Shown here: piece by piece, positions 1 to 6,552 of the stretch
Layout: the number at the start of each line of letters is the position of its first letter
How positions within the stretch are numbered: position 1 is the first letter of the stretch
NCBI GenBank assembly: GCA_964645285.1
Contig: CAZYDR010000059.1
Coordinates: 1 to 22,730 of the forward strand
DNA length: 22,730 nucleotides
DNA from: JAYZAP01 sp964645285
GTDB lineage: Bacteria; Pseudomonadota; Alphaproteobacteria; JAAXGF01
Reading direction: 5' to 3'
Translations under genes and position numbers: made by a program
Notes under the pieces: generated by a model
What the model was told of the DNA's origin: nothing
Databases searched by the model: none
What the model saw: only the letters and a program-made list of their open reading frames with translations

Positions 1-1
1 C

Positions 2-547
2 CAGGAGACCATCCGCACGGCCCTCGCCATGGGTGCCGACCGCGGCATCCTGGTCGAGACCGATGCCGAGTTGCAGCCCCTCGCCGTGGCCAAGCTCATA
101 AAGGCGGTGATCGATCAGGAGCAGCCCGATCTGGTGATTGTCGGCAAGCTGGCGATCGACGACGACGCCAATCAGACCGGCCAGATGCTGTCGGCGCTGC
201 TCGGCTGGTCCCAGGGCACCTTCGTCTCGAACCTCAAGATCGCCGACGGTACCGCGACCTGCGTGCGCGAGGTTGACGGCGGGCTCGAGACCGTGGCTCT
301 CAAGATGCCCATGGTGATGACCACCGACCTGCGACTCAATGAGCCGCGTTATGCGTCGCTGCCCAACATCATGAAGGCCAAGAAAAAGCCTATCGACGTC
401 AAGACTCCCGACGAACTGGGTGTCGACGTGACGCCCCGCCTGAACGTCCTCAAGGTGGTCGAGCCGGCCAAGCGTGAAGCCGGCGTCAAGGTTGCCGATG
501 TGGATGAGTTGTTGACCAAGTTGCGTGATGAAGCGGGAGTGATCTAA
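2..547 (+). CDS. etfB: Electron transfer flavoprotein beta subunit, 5'-truncated by the window edge
   Basis: The frame is open from base 2 (QETIRTALAMGADRG...), so the visible ATG at 29 is internal and the true start lies outside the window. About 181 C-terminal residues are present; the family is usually about 250. The block DGGLETVALKMPMVMTTDL, followed by RLNEPRYASLPNIMKAKKK, is the classic ETF-beta signature. ETF is a cytoplasmic FAD/AMP heterodimer that carries electrons from acyl-CoA dehydrogenases to ETF-ubiquinone oxidoreductase. The stop TAA shares its last A with the ATG of etfA, so the two subunits should be translationally coupled. The next gene, a 3-hydroxyacyl-CoA dehydrogenase, fits the same pathway. 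Confidence 0.96.
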   Translation, partial: QETIRTALAMGADRGILVETDAELQPLAVAKLIKAVIDQEQPDLVIVGKLAIDDDANQTGQMLSALLGWSQGTFVSNLKIADGTATCVREVDGGLETVALKMPMVMTTDLRLNEPRYASLPNIMKAKKKPIDVKTPDELGVDVTPRLNVLKVVEPAKREAGVKVADVDELLTKLRDEAGVI

Positions 548-1497
548 TGGCCGTTCTAGTATTTGCCGAGCACGATAACGCTGAGCTCAATGTCGCCACC
601 CTGCACGCGGTTGCCGCGGCGTCGCAGATGGACAGCGATGTCCACGTTCTGGTCGCCGGCCAGGGCTGCGGCGCGGTTGCCGAGGCGGCCGCCCAGGTTT
701 CCGACGTTTCCAAGGTGCTGGTCGCCGACGACGGCGCCCTGGCCAACCTGCTGGCCGAGAACACGGCGCCCCTGGTAGTCGACCTGGCGTCGGGTTACAG
801 CCACATCGTGGCGGCCCACAACGCCGCTGCCAAGAACATCCTGCCCCGCGCGGCGGCGCTGCTCGATGTCGCTTTGGTCTCCGACATTGTAGCCGTCGAG
901 GCGCCGGACACTTTCGTGCGGCCGATCTACGCGGGCAACGCCATGGCCACGGTGCAGAGCAGCGATGCCGTCAAGATCATCACTGTGCGGACCACGGCCT
1001 TCGCCGCGGTCGAGGCTAGCGGCGGATCAGCTACGGTCGAGGCGATTTCCGGCGGCGCCGATGCCGGGTTGTCAAACTTTGTCGGCCAGGAGCTATCGAG
1101 TTCAGAACGGCCCGAGCTGACCAGCGCGCGCATCGTCATTTCCGGCGGTCGCGGCATGCAGTCGGGCGAGAACTTCCACCTGCTGGAATCCGTTGCGGAC
1201 TTGCTCGGCGCCGCGGTCGGGGCGTCCCGCGCCGCGGTCGATGCCGGCTATGTGACCAACGAGTATCAGGTCGGCCAGACCGGCAAGATTGTCGCCCCGG
1301 ACCTCTACATCGCGGTCGGCATCTCGGGCGCCATTCAGCACCTCGCCGGCATGAAGGACTCCAAGGTCATCGTCGCCATCAACAAGGACGAGGAGGCGCC
1401 GATCTTCCAGGTTGCCGACTATGGTCTTGTCGGTGATCTGTTCGATGTGGTGCCGGCCCTCAAGGCGGCCCTCGAAGAAAACCCGCCGTCGCGCTAG
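547..1497 (+). CDS. etfA: Electron transfer flavoprotein alpha subunit
   Basis: This 316-residue protein has the usual family length. The N-terminal half is the alpha/beta ETF domain (MAVLVFAEHDNAELN...). The C-terminal half is the FAD-binding domain, with VISGGRGM near residue 197, VGQTGKIVAPDLYIAVGISG near 243-262, and AINKDEEAPIFQVADYG after it. The protein binds FAD and forms the ETF heterodimer with EtfB. The ATG at 547 overlaps the etfB stop by one base, and GGGAG at about 534-538 can serve as its ribosome binding site. The gene ends in TAG, 30 bases before the next start, which suggests one transcript for etfB-etfA-hbd. Confidence 0.97.
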   Translation: MAVLVFAEHDNAELNVATLHAVAAASQMDSDVHVLVAGQGCGAVAEAAAQVSDVSKVLVADDGALANLLAENTAPLVVDLASGYSHIVAAHNAAAKNILPRAAALLDVALVSDIVAVEAPDTFVRPIYAGNAMATVQSSDAVKIITVRTTAFAAVEASGGSATVEAISGGADAGLSNFVGQELSSSERPELTSARIVISGGRGMQSGENFHLLESVADLLGAAVGASRAAVDAGYVTNEYQVGQTGKIVAPDLYIAVGISGAIQHLAGMKDSKVIVAINKDEEAPIFQVADYGLVGDLFDVVPALKAALEENPPSR

Positions 1498-1527
1498 ACT
1501 GCCTGCAAATGACAAAGGCCCCGCACG

Positions 1528-2400
1528 ATGATTGATAAGATTGGCGTAATCGGCATCGGTCAGATGGGTATCGGTATTGCCCAGGTCTGCGCCGTATCCG
1601 GCGTCGCGACCACTATGCTCGACATCGACCCGGACCGGGTGGAGGCCGCCGTGGCGGCCATCACAAGCAACCTCGATCGCCAGGTCAACCGCGAACGTAT
1701 TTCGGGCGCCGACCGGGATGCCGCCCTGGGTCTGCTATCGACGGCGGTGGAATACAGCGACCTGGCCGATTGCGATCTGGTTATCGAGTCGGTCAGCGAG
1801 GTCGGGGCGCTCAAGCGCGAGGTCTTCACCCAGCTCTGCGCCGTGCTCAAGCCCGAAGCCATCATCGCCACCAACACCTCGTCGATCTCGGTGACCAAGC
1901 TGGGCTCCAATACGGACCGGCCGGGCAAGTTCATGGGTATGCACTTCATGAACCCGGTGCCGGCCATGAAGCTGGTCGAACTGATTCGCGGCCTCGCCAC
2001 CGATCAGGAGACCTTCGCGGAAATTCGCGAGCTCACGCTTAAACTGAACAAGACCCCGGTCAGCGCCGAGGACTTCCCGGCCTTCATGGTCAACCGCATT
2101 CTGCTGCCGATGATCAACGAGGCGGTCTATACCCTCTATGAGGGGGTCGGCTCGGTCGAGGCCATCGACAGCGCCCTGAAGCTCGGCGCCAACCACCCCA
2201 TGGGACCTCTGGAACTGGCCGACTTCATCGGTCTCGACACCTGCCTGACGGTCATGCAGGTGCTCTACGAAGGCCTCGCCGACACCAAGTACCGGCCCTG
2301 TCCCCTGCTGGTCAAATACGTCGAAGCCGGTTGGCTCGGCCGCAAGACCGGCCGCGGCTTTTATGATTACTCGGGCGACGAGCCGGTGGCGACGCGTTAG
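1528..2400 (+). CDS. hbd: 3-hydroxybutyryl-CoA dehydrogenase
   Basis: This 290-residue protein belongs to the short bacterial 3-hydroxyacyl-CoA dehydrogenase family. The N-terminal Rossmann motif GIGQMGIGIAQV (residues about 9-20) binds NAD(P). NTSSIS near residue 115 and MHFMNPVPAMKLVELI near 137-152 carry the catalytic Ser and His; NRILLPMINEA near 189 starts the C-terminal helical domain, which ends with GRKTGRGFYDY. The enzyme interconverts acetoacetyl-CoA and 3-hydroxybutyryl-CoA, in polyhydroxybutyrate or fatty-acid metabolism. Its place right after etfBA supports an acyl-CoA oxidation role. Homologues named paaH or mmgB are alternatives I cannot separate by sequence alone. The stop codon is TAG. 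Confidence 0.93.
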   Translation: MIDKIGVIGIGQMGIGIAQVCAVSGVATTMLDIDPDRVEAAVAAITSNLDRQVNRERISGADRDAALGLLSTAVEYSDLADCDLVIESVSEVGALKREVFTQLCAVLKPEAIIATNTSSISVTKLGSNTDRPGKFMGMHFMNPVPAMKLVELIRGLATDQETFAEIRELTLKLNKTPVSAEDFPAFMVNRILLPMINEAVYTLYEGVGSVEAIDSALKLGANHPMGPLELADFIGLDTCLTVMQVLYEGLADTKYRPCPLLVKYVEAGWLGRKTGRGFYDYSGDEPVATR

Positions 2401-2402
2401 TA

Positions 2403-2429
2403 CCATCGGTCAAAAGGAATGACCGATGG
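2403..2429 (+). other. Hairpin directly after hbd (possible 3' end of the etf-hbd transcript)
   Basis: CCATCGGTC (2403-2411) pairs perfectly with GACCGATGG (2421-2429) around a 9-base loop. It starts two bases after the hbd stop codon. No T-tract follows, so it is not a canonical intrinsic terminator. It abuts the left end of the structured repeat at 2430. It may stabilise the 3' end of the mRNA or belong to the edge of the repeat. Confidence 0.35.
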
Positions 2430-2598
2430 GCGTTCAATCGTCACGCAGGCTCCCGCCGAACGGTCGGCGACCCGCGGTCGCGGGCTGGAAGAAAGAATTT
2501 ACGAGGAGAAGAATTCCAGCGGGCATTCTTATGGCCGCTGGCAAGCGCGACCGCGCGTCGCCGCTTATGCGGCGGGAGCCCGCGTGGCGATTGAACGC
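2430..2598 (+). repeat. Structured inverted-repeat element, copy 1
   Basis: The element is bounded by 17-bp inverted ends (2430-2446 and 2582-2598, 16 of 17 paired). Between them lie five short hairpins: CGCCGA-acgg-TCGGCG (2454-2469), CCCGC-ggtc-GCGGG (2471-2484), CCAGCGG...CCGCTGG (2516-2541), GCGC-gacc-GCGC (2545-2556) and CGCCGC-ttat-GCGGCG (2559-2574). The left and right arms are also largely complementary to each other, so a single long cruciform or stem is an alternative fold. A 28-bp block (2535-2562) is identical in copy 2. No protein reading is convincing. It could be a non-autonomous mobile or palindromic repeat, or a structured RNA; the family is not one I can name. Confidence 0.85.
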
Positions 2599-2622
2599 AC
2601 TTTCCAAAAAAGGCGAAGCATC

Positions 2623-3075
2623 ATGGACTCCTGGACCGTCTATCTCTCAGGCGAAATTCACTCGGATTGGCGCGAGCGCATCCATGCCGGCGTCGCGGCC
2701 GCCGGGCTGGCGGTTGAACTGGTCTCGCCGGTCACCGACCACGACACCAGCGATAACGCCGGGGTAGAAATCCTCGGGGCCGAGGACAACAGCGTCTGGC
2801 ACGACAGCAAGGGCGCCAAGCTCAACGCCATCCGCACCCGCACCCTGATCGAGCAGGCCGATGTGGTGGTGGTGCGCTTCGGCGAAAAATATCGCCAGTG
2901 GAACGCTGCCTTCGACGCCGGCTACGCCGCCGCCATCGGCACCCCCATCGTCACCATGTACGGCCCCGACACCGCCCACGCCCTCAAAGAGGTCGACGCC
3001 GCCGCCCTGGCCGTCACCGAGACCCCCGAACAGGTGGAAAAAATCCTCGCCTACGTGACCCAAGGCAAGTTGTAG
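2623..3075 (+). CDS. YtoQ family protein
   Basis: This 150-residue protein has the typical YtoQ length and sequence: WTVYLSGEIHSDWRERI at the N-terminus, then VTDHDTSDNAG, DVVVVRFGEKYRQWNAAFDAG near residues 83-103, and TPIVTMYGPDTAHALKE. The fold resembles the nucleoside 2-deoxyribosyltransferase/TIR-like group, but the biochemical function is unknown to me. I place the start at 2623 because homologues begin here. The frame is open upstream to 2419, but that part translates the structured repeat. AGGCGAAG just upstream can act as a weak ribosome binding site. The gene is convergent with the thioredoxin gene, with two bases between their TAG stop codons. Confidence 0.88.
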   Translation: MDSWTVYLSGEIHSDWRERIHAGVAAAGLAVELVSPVTDHDTSDNAGVEILGAEDNSVWHDSKGAKLNAIRTRTLIEQADVVVVRFGEKYRQWNAAFDAGYAAAIGTPIVTMYGPDTAHALKEVDAAALAVTETPEQVEKILAYVTQGKL

Positions 3076-3077
3076 CC

Positions 3078-3683
3078 CTACTCGGCACTGGCCGTACTTG
3101 TGGGCAGGGTCAGGTAGTAGCGCATGAGGGCGATTGACGCCGGGCTGTCCCATTCGGCGGCGCCGACGACGCGGCCGACTTCATTGCCCCGGTGATCGAT
3201 CAGGATGGTGGTGGGCAGGCCGGTCACCTTGAGTTGCCGTGACAGGCGACCGTAGGGGTCGTGGTAGCCGGCAAGTTCGGTCAGGCCGAAATGATCGTAG
3301 AACGGGCCAATGACCCCGTCCTCGCGGTCCTCGTTGATGGCTAGCACTTCGAAGCCGTCATTGCCGAGTTTGGTTTGCAGGCGTTCGAGGGACGGCATTT
3401 CATGGACACAAGGGGGGCACCAAGTGGCCCAGAAATTTATCAGTACCACGGTGCCGCGTTTGTCTTTCAGGGTGACCAGAGCACCCTCGGCGTCGGTGAA
3501 GCGGACATCGTGTAGCCGCTTGGCCGGCGTGGTGACTTGGAAGCCCAGGACCCTCTCGGCGTCGTTGATGGCGGCGGCCTTTGAGGCGGCCGAGGCCGAG
3601 TGAAGGCTTGATTGCGCGGCGAATGCGGCGACAATGGCGCCAATCGCCAAGCTCGCGCCAATGTGAGCGAGTTTTTTCAACAT
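3078..3683 (-). CDS. TlpA-family thiol:disulfide oxidoreductase, membrane-anchored or periplasmic
   Basis: This 201-residue protein starts MLKKLAHIGASLAIGAIVAA, an uncleaved anchor or signal peptide (residues about 5-25). The thioredoxin fold follows, with FWATWCPPC (active site WCPPC at 88-92) and the cis-proline loop GLPTT. It probably reduces periplasmic disulfides, for example for cytochrome c maturation; no partner gene is in the window. The longer open frame to 3860 reads through the argH start and lacks family similarity, so I use the ATG at 3683. It is divergent from argH with only 21 bases between start codons. A thioredoxin gene opposite argH is, as I recall, a common arrangement in alphaproteobacteria. 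Confidence 0.9.
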   Translation of the reverse strand: MLKKLAHIGASLAIGAIVAAFAAQSSLHSASAASKAAAINDAERVLGFQVTTPAKRLHDVRFTDAEGALVTLKDKRGTVVLINFWATWCPPCVHEMPSLERLQTKLGNDGFEVLAINEDREDGVIGPFYDHFGLTELAGYHDPYGRLSRQLKVTGLPTTILIDHRGNEVGRVVGAAEWDSPASIALMRYYLTLPTSTASAE

Positions 3684-3704
3684 GCGTGTCACAATAGTCG
3701 AACC

Positions 3705-5138
3705 ATGAACGCCAAGGCAAAGCACAAGACCGTGAAAGAATCCAAGACTAATCCACCCAAGGCCAACCCCATGTGGGGCGGGCGTTTTGCCGCTGGCCCG
3801 GATGCGCTCATGGAGGCCATCAACGCCTCCATCGACTTCGACAAGCGGCTCTATGCCCATGATATCGCCGGCTCACGGGCCCATTGTTCCATGCTGGTGG
3901 CCCAGGGCATCCTGAGCGCCGCCGACGGCGCGGCGATTATTGGCGGCCTCGATACCATCGAGACGGAGATCGCGGCCGGTGACTTCACCTTTGACGCCGG
4001 GCTCGAGGACATCCACATGAACGTCGAGGCGCGGCTAATCGCGCTCATCGGCGAGGCGGGCGGGCGACTCCACACCGGGCGTTCGCGCAACGACCAGGTG
4101 GCGACCGATATTCGCCTGTGGCTGCGCGACGTGATCGACGGCTTCGATAGCGATTTCCAGGCCCTTCAGGCGGCGTTGATCGACCAGGCCGAGGCCCATA
4201 CGGTAACGGTCATGCCAGGTTTCACTCATTTACAGTCGGCCCAGCCGGTCACCTTCGGCCACCACATGATGGCCTATGTGGAGATGGTCGGCCGCGACCG
4301 GGGACGCCTTGCCGATTGCCGCAAGCGGCTCAACGAAAGCCCGCTCGGCGCCGCCGCCCTGGCCGGCACGTCGTTCCCCATCGATCGGGTCGCCACCGCC
4401 GACGCCCTCGGTTTCGACGGACCCATGGCCAACTCCATGGACGCGGTGTCGGATCGCGATTTCATCGTCGAATTTCTCGCCGCCGCATCCATCGCCGCCG
4501 TTCACCTGTCGCGCCTGGCAGAGGAACTGGTCCTGTGGTCGAGCGCCCAGTTCGCCTTCGTGCGCATGTCCGACAGCTTCACCACCGGCTCGTCGATCAT
4601 GCCGCAGAAGCGCAATCCCGACGCCGCCGAACTGGTGCGCGGCAAGACAGGCCGGGTGGTCGGCGCCCTGGTCTCATTGCTGACCACTCTCAAGGGCCTG
4701 GCCCTGACCTTCAGCAAGGACATGCAGGAGGACAAGGAGCCGTTGTTCGACGCCACCGACAACCTGGCGCTGTCGGTCCGCGCCACCACCGGCATGATTC
4801 AGAGCATGACCGTCAATCCGGACGCCATGATGGCGGCCACCGCTGCCGGCTTCCCCACGGCTACGGACCTGGCCGACTGGCTGGTACGCGAGCTCGGCCT
4901 GGCGTTCCGCGATGCCCATCACGTGGTCGGGCGCATCGTCCGCTTGGCCGAGGACGGCGGTATCGGTATCGTCGAGGTACCGCTTGCGGCCATGCAGGAG
5001 GTCGAGAGCCGCATCGATGAGCGCGTCTTCGACGTGCTTACCGTGGAGCGCTCGGTGGCCAGCCGCGTGAGTTTCGGCGGCACTGCGCCGGAGCAGGTGC
5101 GGGCCGCCATCATCGCGGCGCGGGAGCGTTTCCTGTGA
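3705..5138 (+). CDS. argH: Argininosuccinate lyase
   Basis: This 477-residue protein has the usual length plus a basic N-terminal tail of about 20 residues (MNAKAKHKTVKESK...) before MWGGRF, where many homologues start. The family signature GSSIMPQKRNPDAAE is present near residue 295, and TGRSRNDQVATD and PGFTHLQSAQPVTFGHH are intact. The cytoplasmic enzyme splits argininosuccinate into arginine and fumarate, the last step of arginine synthesis. ATG 3705 is chosen as the first start clear of the divergent gene; 3771 is the alternative. No good ribosome binding site precedes 3705, so the message may be nearly leaderless. It overlaps the next gene by 4 nt (GTGA). Confidence 0.96.
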   Translation: MNAKAKHKTVKESKTNPPKANPMWGGRFAAGPDALMEAINASIDFDKRLYAHDIAGSRAHCSMLVAQGILSAADGAAIIGGLDTIETEIAAGDFTFDAGLEDIHMNVEARLIALIGEAGGRLHTGRSRNDQVATDIRLWLRDVIDGFDSDFQALQAALIDQAEAHTVTVMPGFTHLQSAQPVTFGHHMMAYVEMVGRDRGRLADCRKRLNESPLGAAALAGTSFPIDRVATADALGFDGPMANSMDAVSDRDFIVEFLAAASIAAVHLSRLAEELVLWSSAQFAFVRMSDSFTTGSSIMPQKRNPDAAELVRGKTGRVVGALVSLLTTLKGLALTFSKDMQEDKEPLFDATDNLALSVRATTGMIQSMTVNPDAMMAATAAGFPTATDLADWLVRELGLAFRDAHHVVGRIVRLAEDGGIGIVEVPLAAMQEVESRIDERVFDVLTVERSVASRVSFGGTAPEQVRAAIIAARERFL

Positions 5139-5263
5139 GCCGCCTCGTGGTCATTCTGGTGATTGTCCTGCTCGCCGGTGGTCTTTCGGCCTGTGGCAAG
5201 AAGGGACCGTTGGAAGCGCCGGCCGCCGGTCTTGCCGGCGCCCATGAGGTGCAGCCCACATGA
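5135..5263 (+). CDS. lptM: LptM/YifL-like small lipoprotein
   Basis: A 42-residue reading frame starts at GTG 5135 inside the argH stop (GTGA) and ends in the lysA start (ATGA). The translation begins MSRLVVILVIVLLAGGLSAC, a signal peptide with lipobox LSAC, and goes on with GKKGPLEAP. The C-G-x-K-G-P-L motif right after the lipidated Cys is the hallmark of the YifL/LptM family, which helps the outer-membrane LPS translocon LptD-LptE to mature. Its position between argH and lysA and the tight overlaps support a real gene. It is short enough to be missed by automated gene callers. Function is inferred from family and motif only. Confidence 0.88.
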   Translation: MSRLVVILVIVLLAGGLSACGKKGPLEAPAAGLAGAHEVQPT

Positions 5264-6552
5264 ACCATTTTGATTACCGTGACGGCGTGCTCCACGCCGA
5301 GGATGTCTCGCTCATGGACATAGCCGCGTCCGTGGCGACGCCGTTCTATTGCTATTCGACGGCGACGCTCGAACGCCACTACCGGGTGTTTGCCGAGGCC
5401 TTCGCCGACGTACCGGCAACCATCTGTTATGCCCTCAAGGCCAACGGCAATATCGCCGTGGTGCGAACCTTCGCCGATCTTGGCGCCGGCGCCGACGTGG
5501 TTTCGGGCGGTGAGTTGCGTCAGGCCATGGCCGCCGGGGTGGCGCCGAGCAAGATCGTGTTCTCCGGCGTCGGCAAGACCGCCGAGGAGATCGCCCTCGG
5601 GCTCGACCAAGGCATTATGCAGTTCAACGTGGAATCCCTGCCCGAACTCGAGGCCATCGCCGCCATTGCCGAGGCGCGGGGCCAGTGCGCTTCGGTGGCG
5701 CTGCGGGTCAATCCGGATGTGGACGCCCTGACCCACGAAAAGATTTCCACCGGCCGCAGCCACAACAAATTCGGCATCGCCATGGACGACGTGGCAGCGG
5801 CCTGCGCCCGCACCGGCGAACTGCCCGGCGTCGATCTGGTCGGTCTGGCCGTCCATATAGGCTCGCAACTTACCGAACTGGGCCCCTTCGAGGCCGCATT
5901 CGAGCGTTTGGCGGATTTGGTGCGTGATCTGCGTGGCCAGGGCTATGCCATGCGTCGCCTCGACCTCGGCGGCGGTCTCGGCATCCAGTACGCCGACGAG
6001 ACGCCACCATCGCCGGCCGCCTATGGCGCCATGGTCAAGCGGGTAACCAAAGACCTCGATTGCGAGCTGATCCTCGAGCCCGGTCGAATGATCGTCGGCA
6101 ACGCCGGTGTGCTGGTCAGCCGGGTGGTTTACGTTAAGGAATCCGCCGGCCGGCGTTTCGTCATCGTCGATACGGCCATGAATGATCTGCCGCGCCCGGC
6201 GCTTTACGGCGCCTATCACGATATCGAGCCGGCTGTGGCGCCTGCCGCTGACGCGGTGATCGCGCCGGCCGATGTGGTCGGGCCGGTCTGTGAAAGCGGA
6301 GACACCTTCGCCCTGGAGCGGCCCTTGCCGCCGGTGTCTGCTGGCGACCTGATAGCGTTTCGCACCGCCGGGGCCTATGGTGCCATCATGGCGTCGAGCT
6401 ACAATATGCGGCCCCTGATTCCCGAAGTATTGGTCACCAGTGAACGCTTCGCCGTGATCCGGCGGCGGCCCGACTATGACGAGATGGTGTCTCTCGAAGC
6501 GCTGCCGGACTGGCTGTCAAACGCGCCGGCCCGGGGCCGGGGTGCGGCGTAA
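5260..6552 (+). CDS. lysA: Diaminopimelate decarboxylase
   Basis: This 430-residue protein has the normal LysA length. The PLP lysine is K60 in CYALKANGN. Further family motifs are HIGSQL, the glycine-rich LGGGLGIQY near residue 238, EPGRMIVGNAG, and the CESGDTFA motif near 346, which supplies a catalytic Cys across the dimer. The enzyme is a cytoplasmic fold-type III PLP enzyme that converts meso-diaminopimelate to L-lysine and CO2. ATG 5260 overlaps the lipoprotein stop by 4 nt, and its own TAA overlaps the next ATG by one base. It is therefore translated as part of an argH-lptM-lysA-TIGR02302 chain. Confidence 0.97.
   Translation: MNHFDYRDGVLHAEDVSLMDIAASVATPFYCYSTATLERHYRVFAEAFADVPATICYALKANGNIAVVRTFADLGAGADVVSGGELRQAMAAGVAPSKIVFSGVGKTAEEIALGLDQGIMQFNVESLPELEAIAAIAEARGQCASVALRVNPDVDALTHEKISTGRSHNKFGIAMDDVAAACARTGELPGVDLVGLAVHIGSQLTELGPFEAAFERLADLVRDLRGQGYAMRRLDLGGGLGIQYADETPPSPAAYGAMVKRVTKDLDCELILEPGRMIVGNAGVLVSRVVYVKESAGRRFVIVDTAMNDLPRPALYGAYHDIEPAVAPAADAVIAPADVVGPVCESGDTFALERPLPPVSAGDLIAFRTAGAYGAIMASSYNMRPLIPEVLVTSERFAVIRRRPDYDEMVSLEALPDWLSNAPARGRGAA

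Noticed and set aside
2419..2622. N-terminal extension of the ytoQ frame through the structured repeat (68 extra residues)
   Set aside because: The added residues are a translation of the repeat, and the other frames of the repeat are open too. YtoQ proteins begin at the MDSWTVYLSG start.
5110..6219. Long minus-strand frame (369 residues) opposite lysA
   Set aside because: It is antisense to an intact lysA, has Gly/His/Arg-rich composition typical of a high-GC shadow, and shows no family motif.
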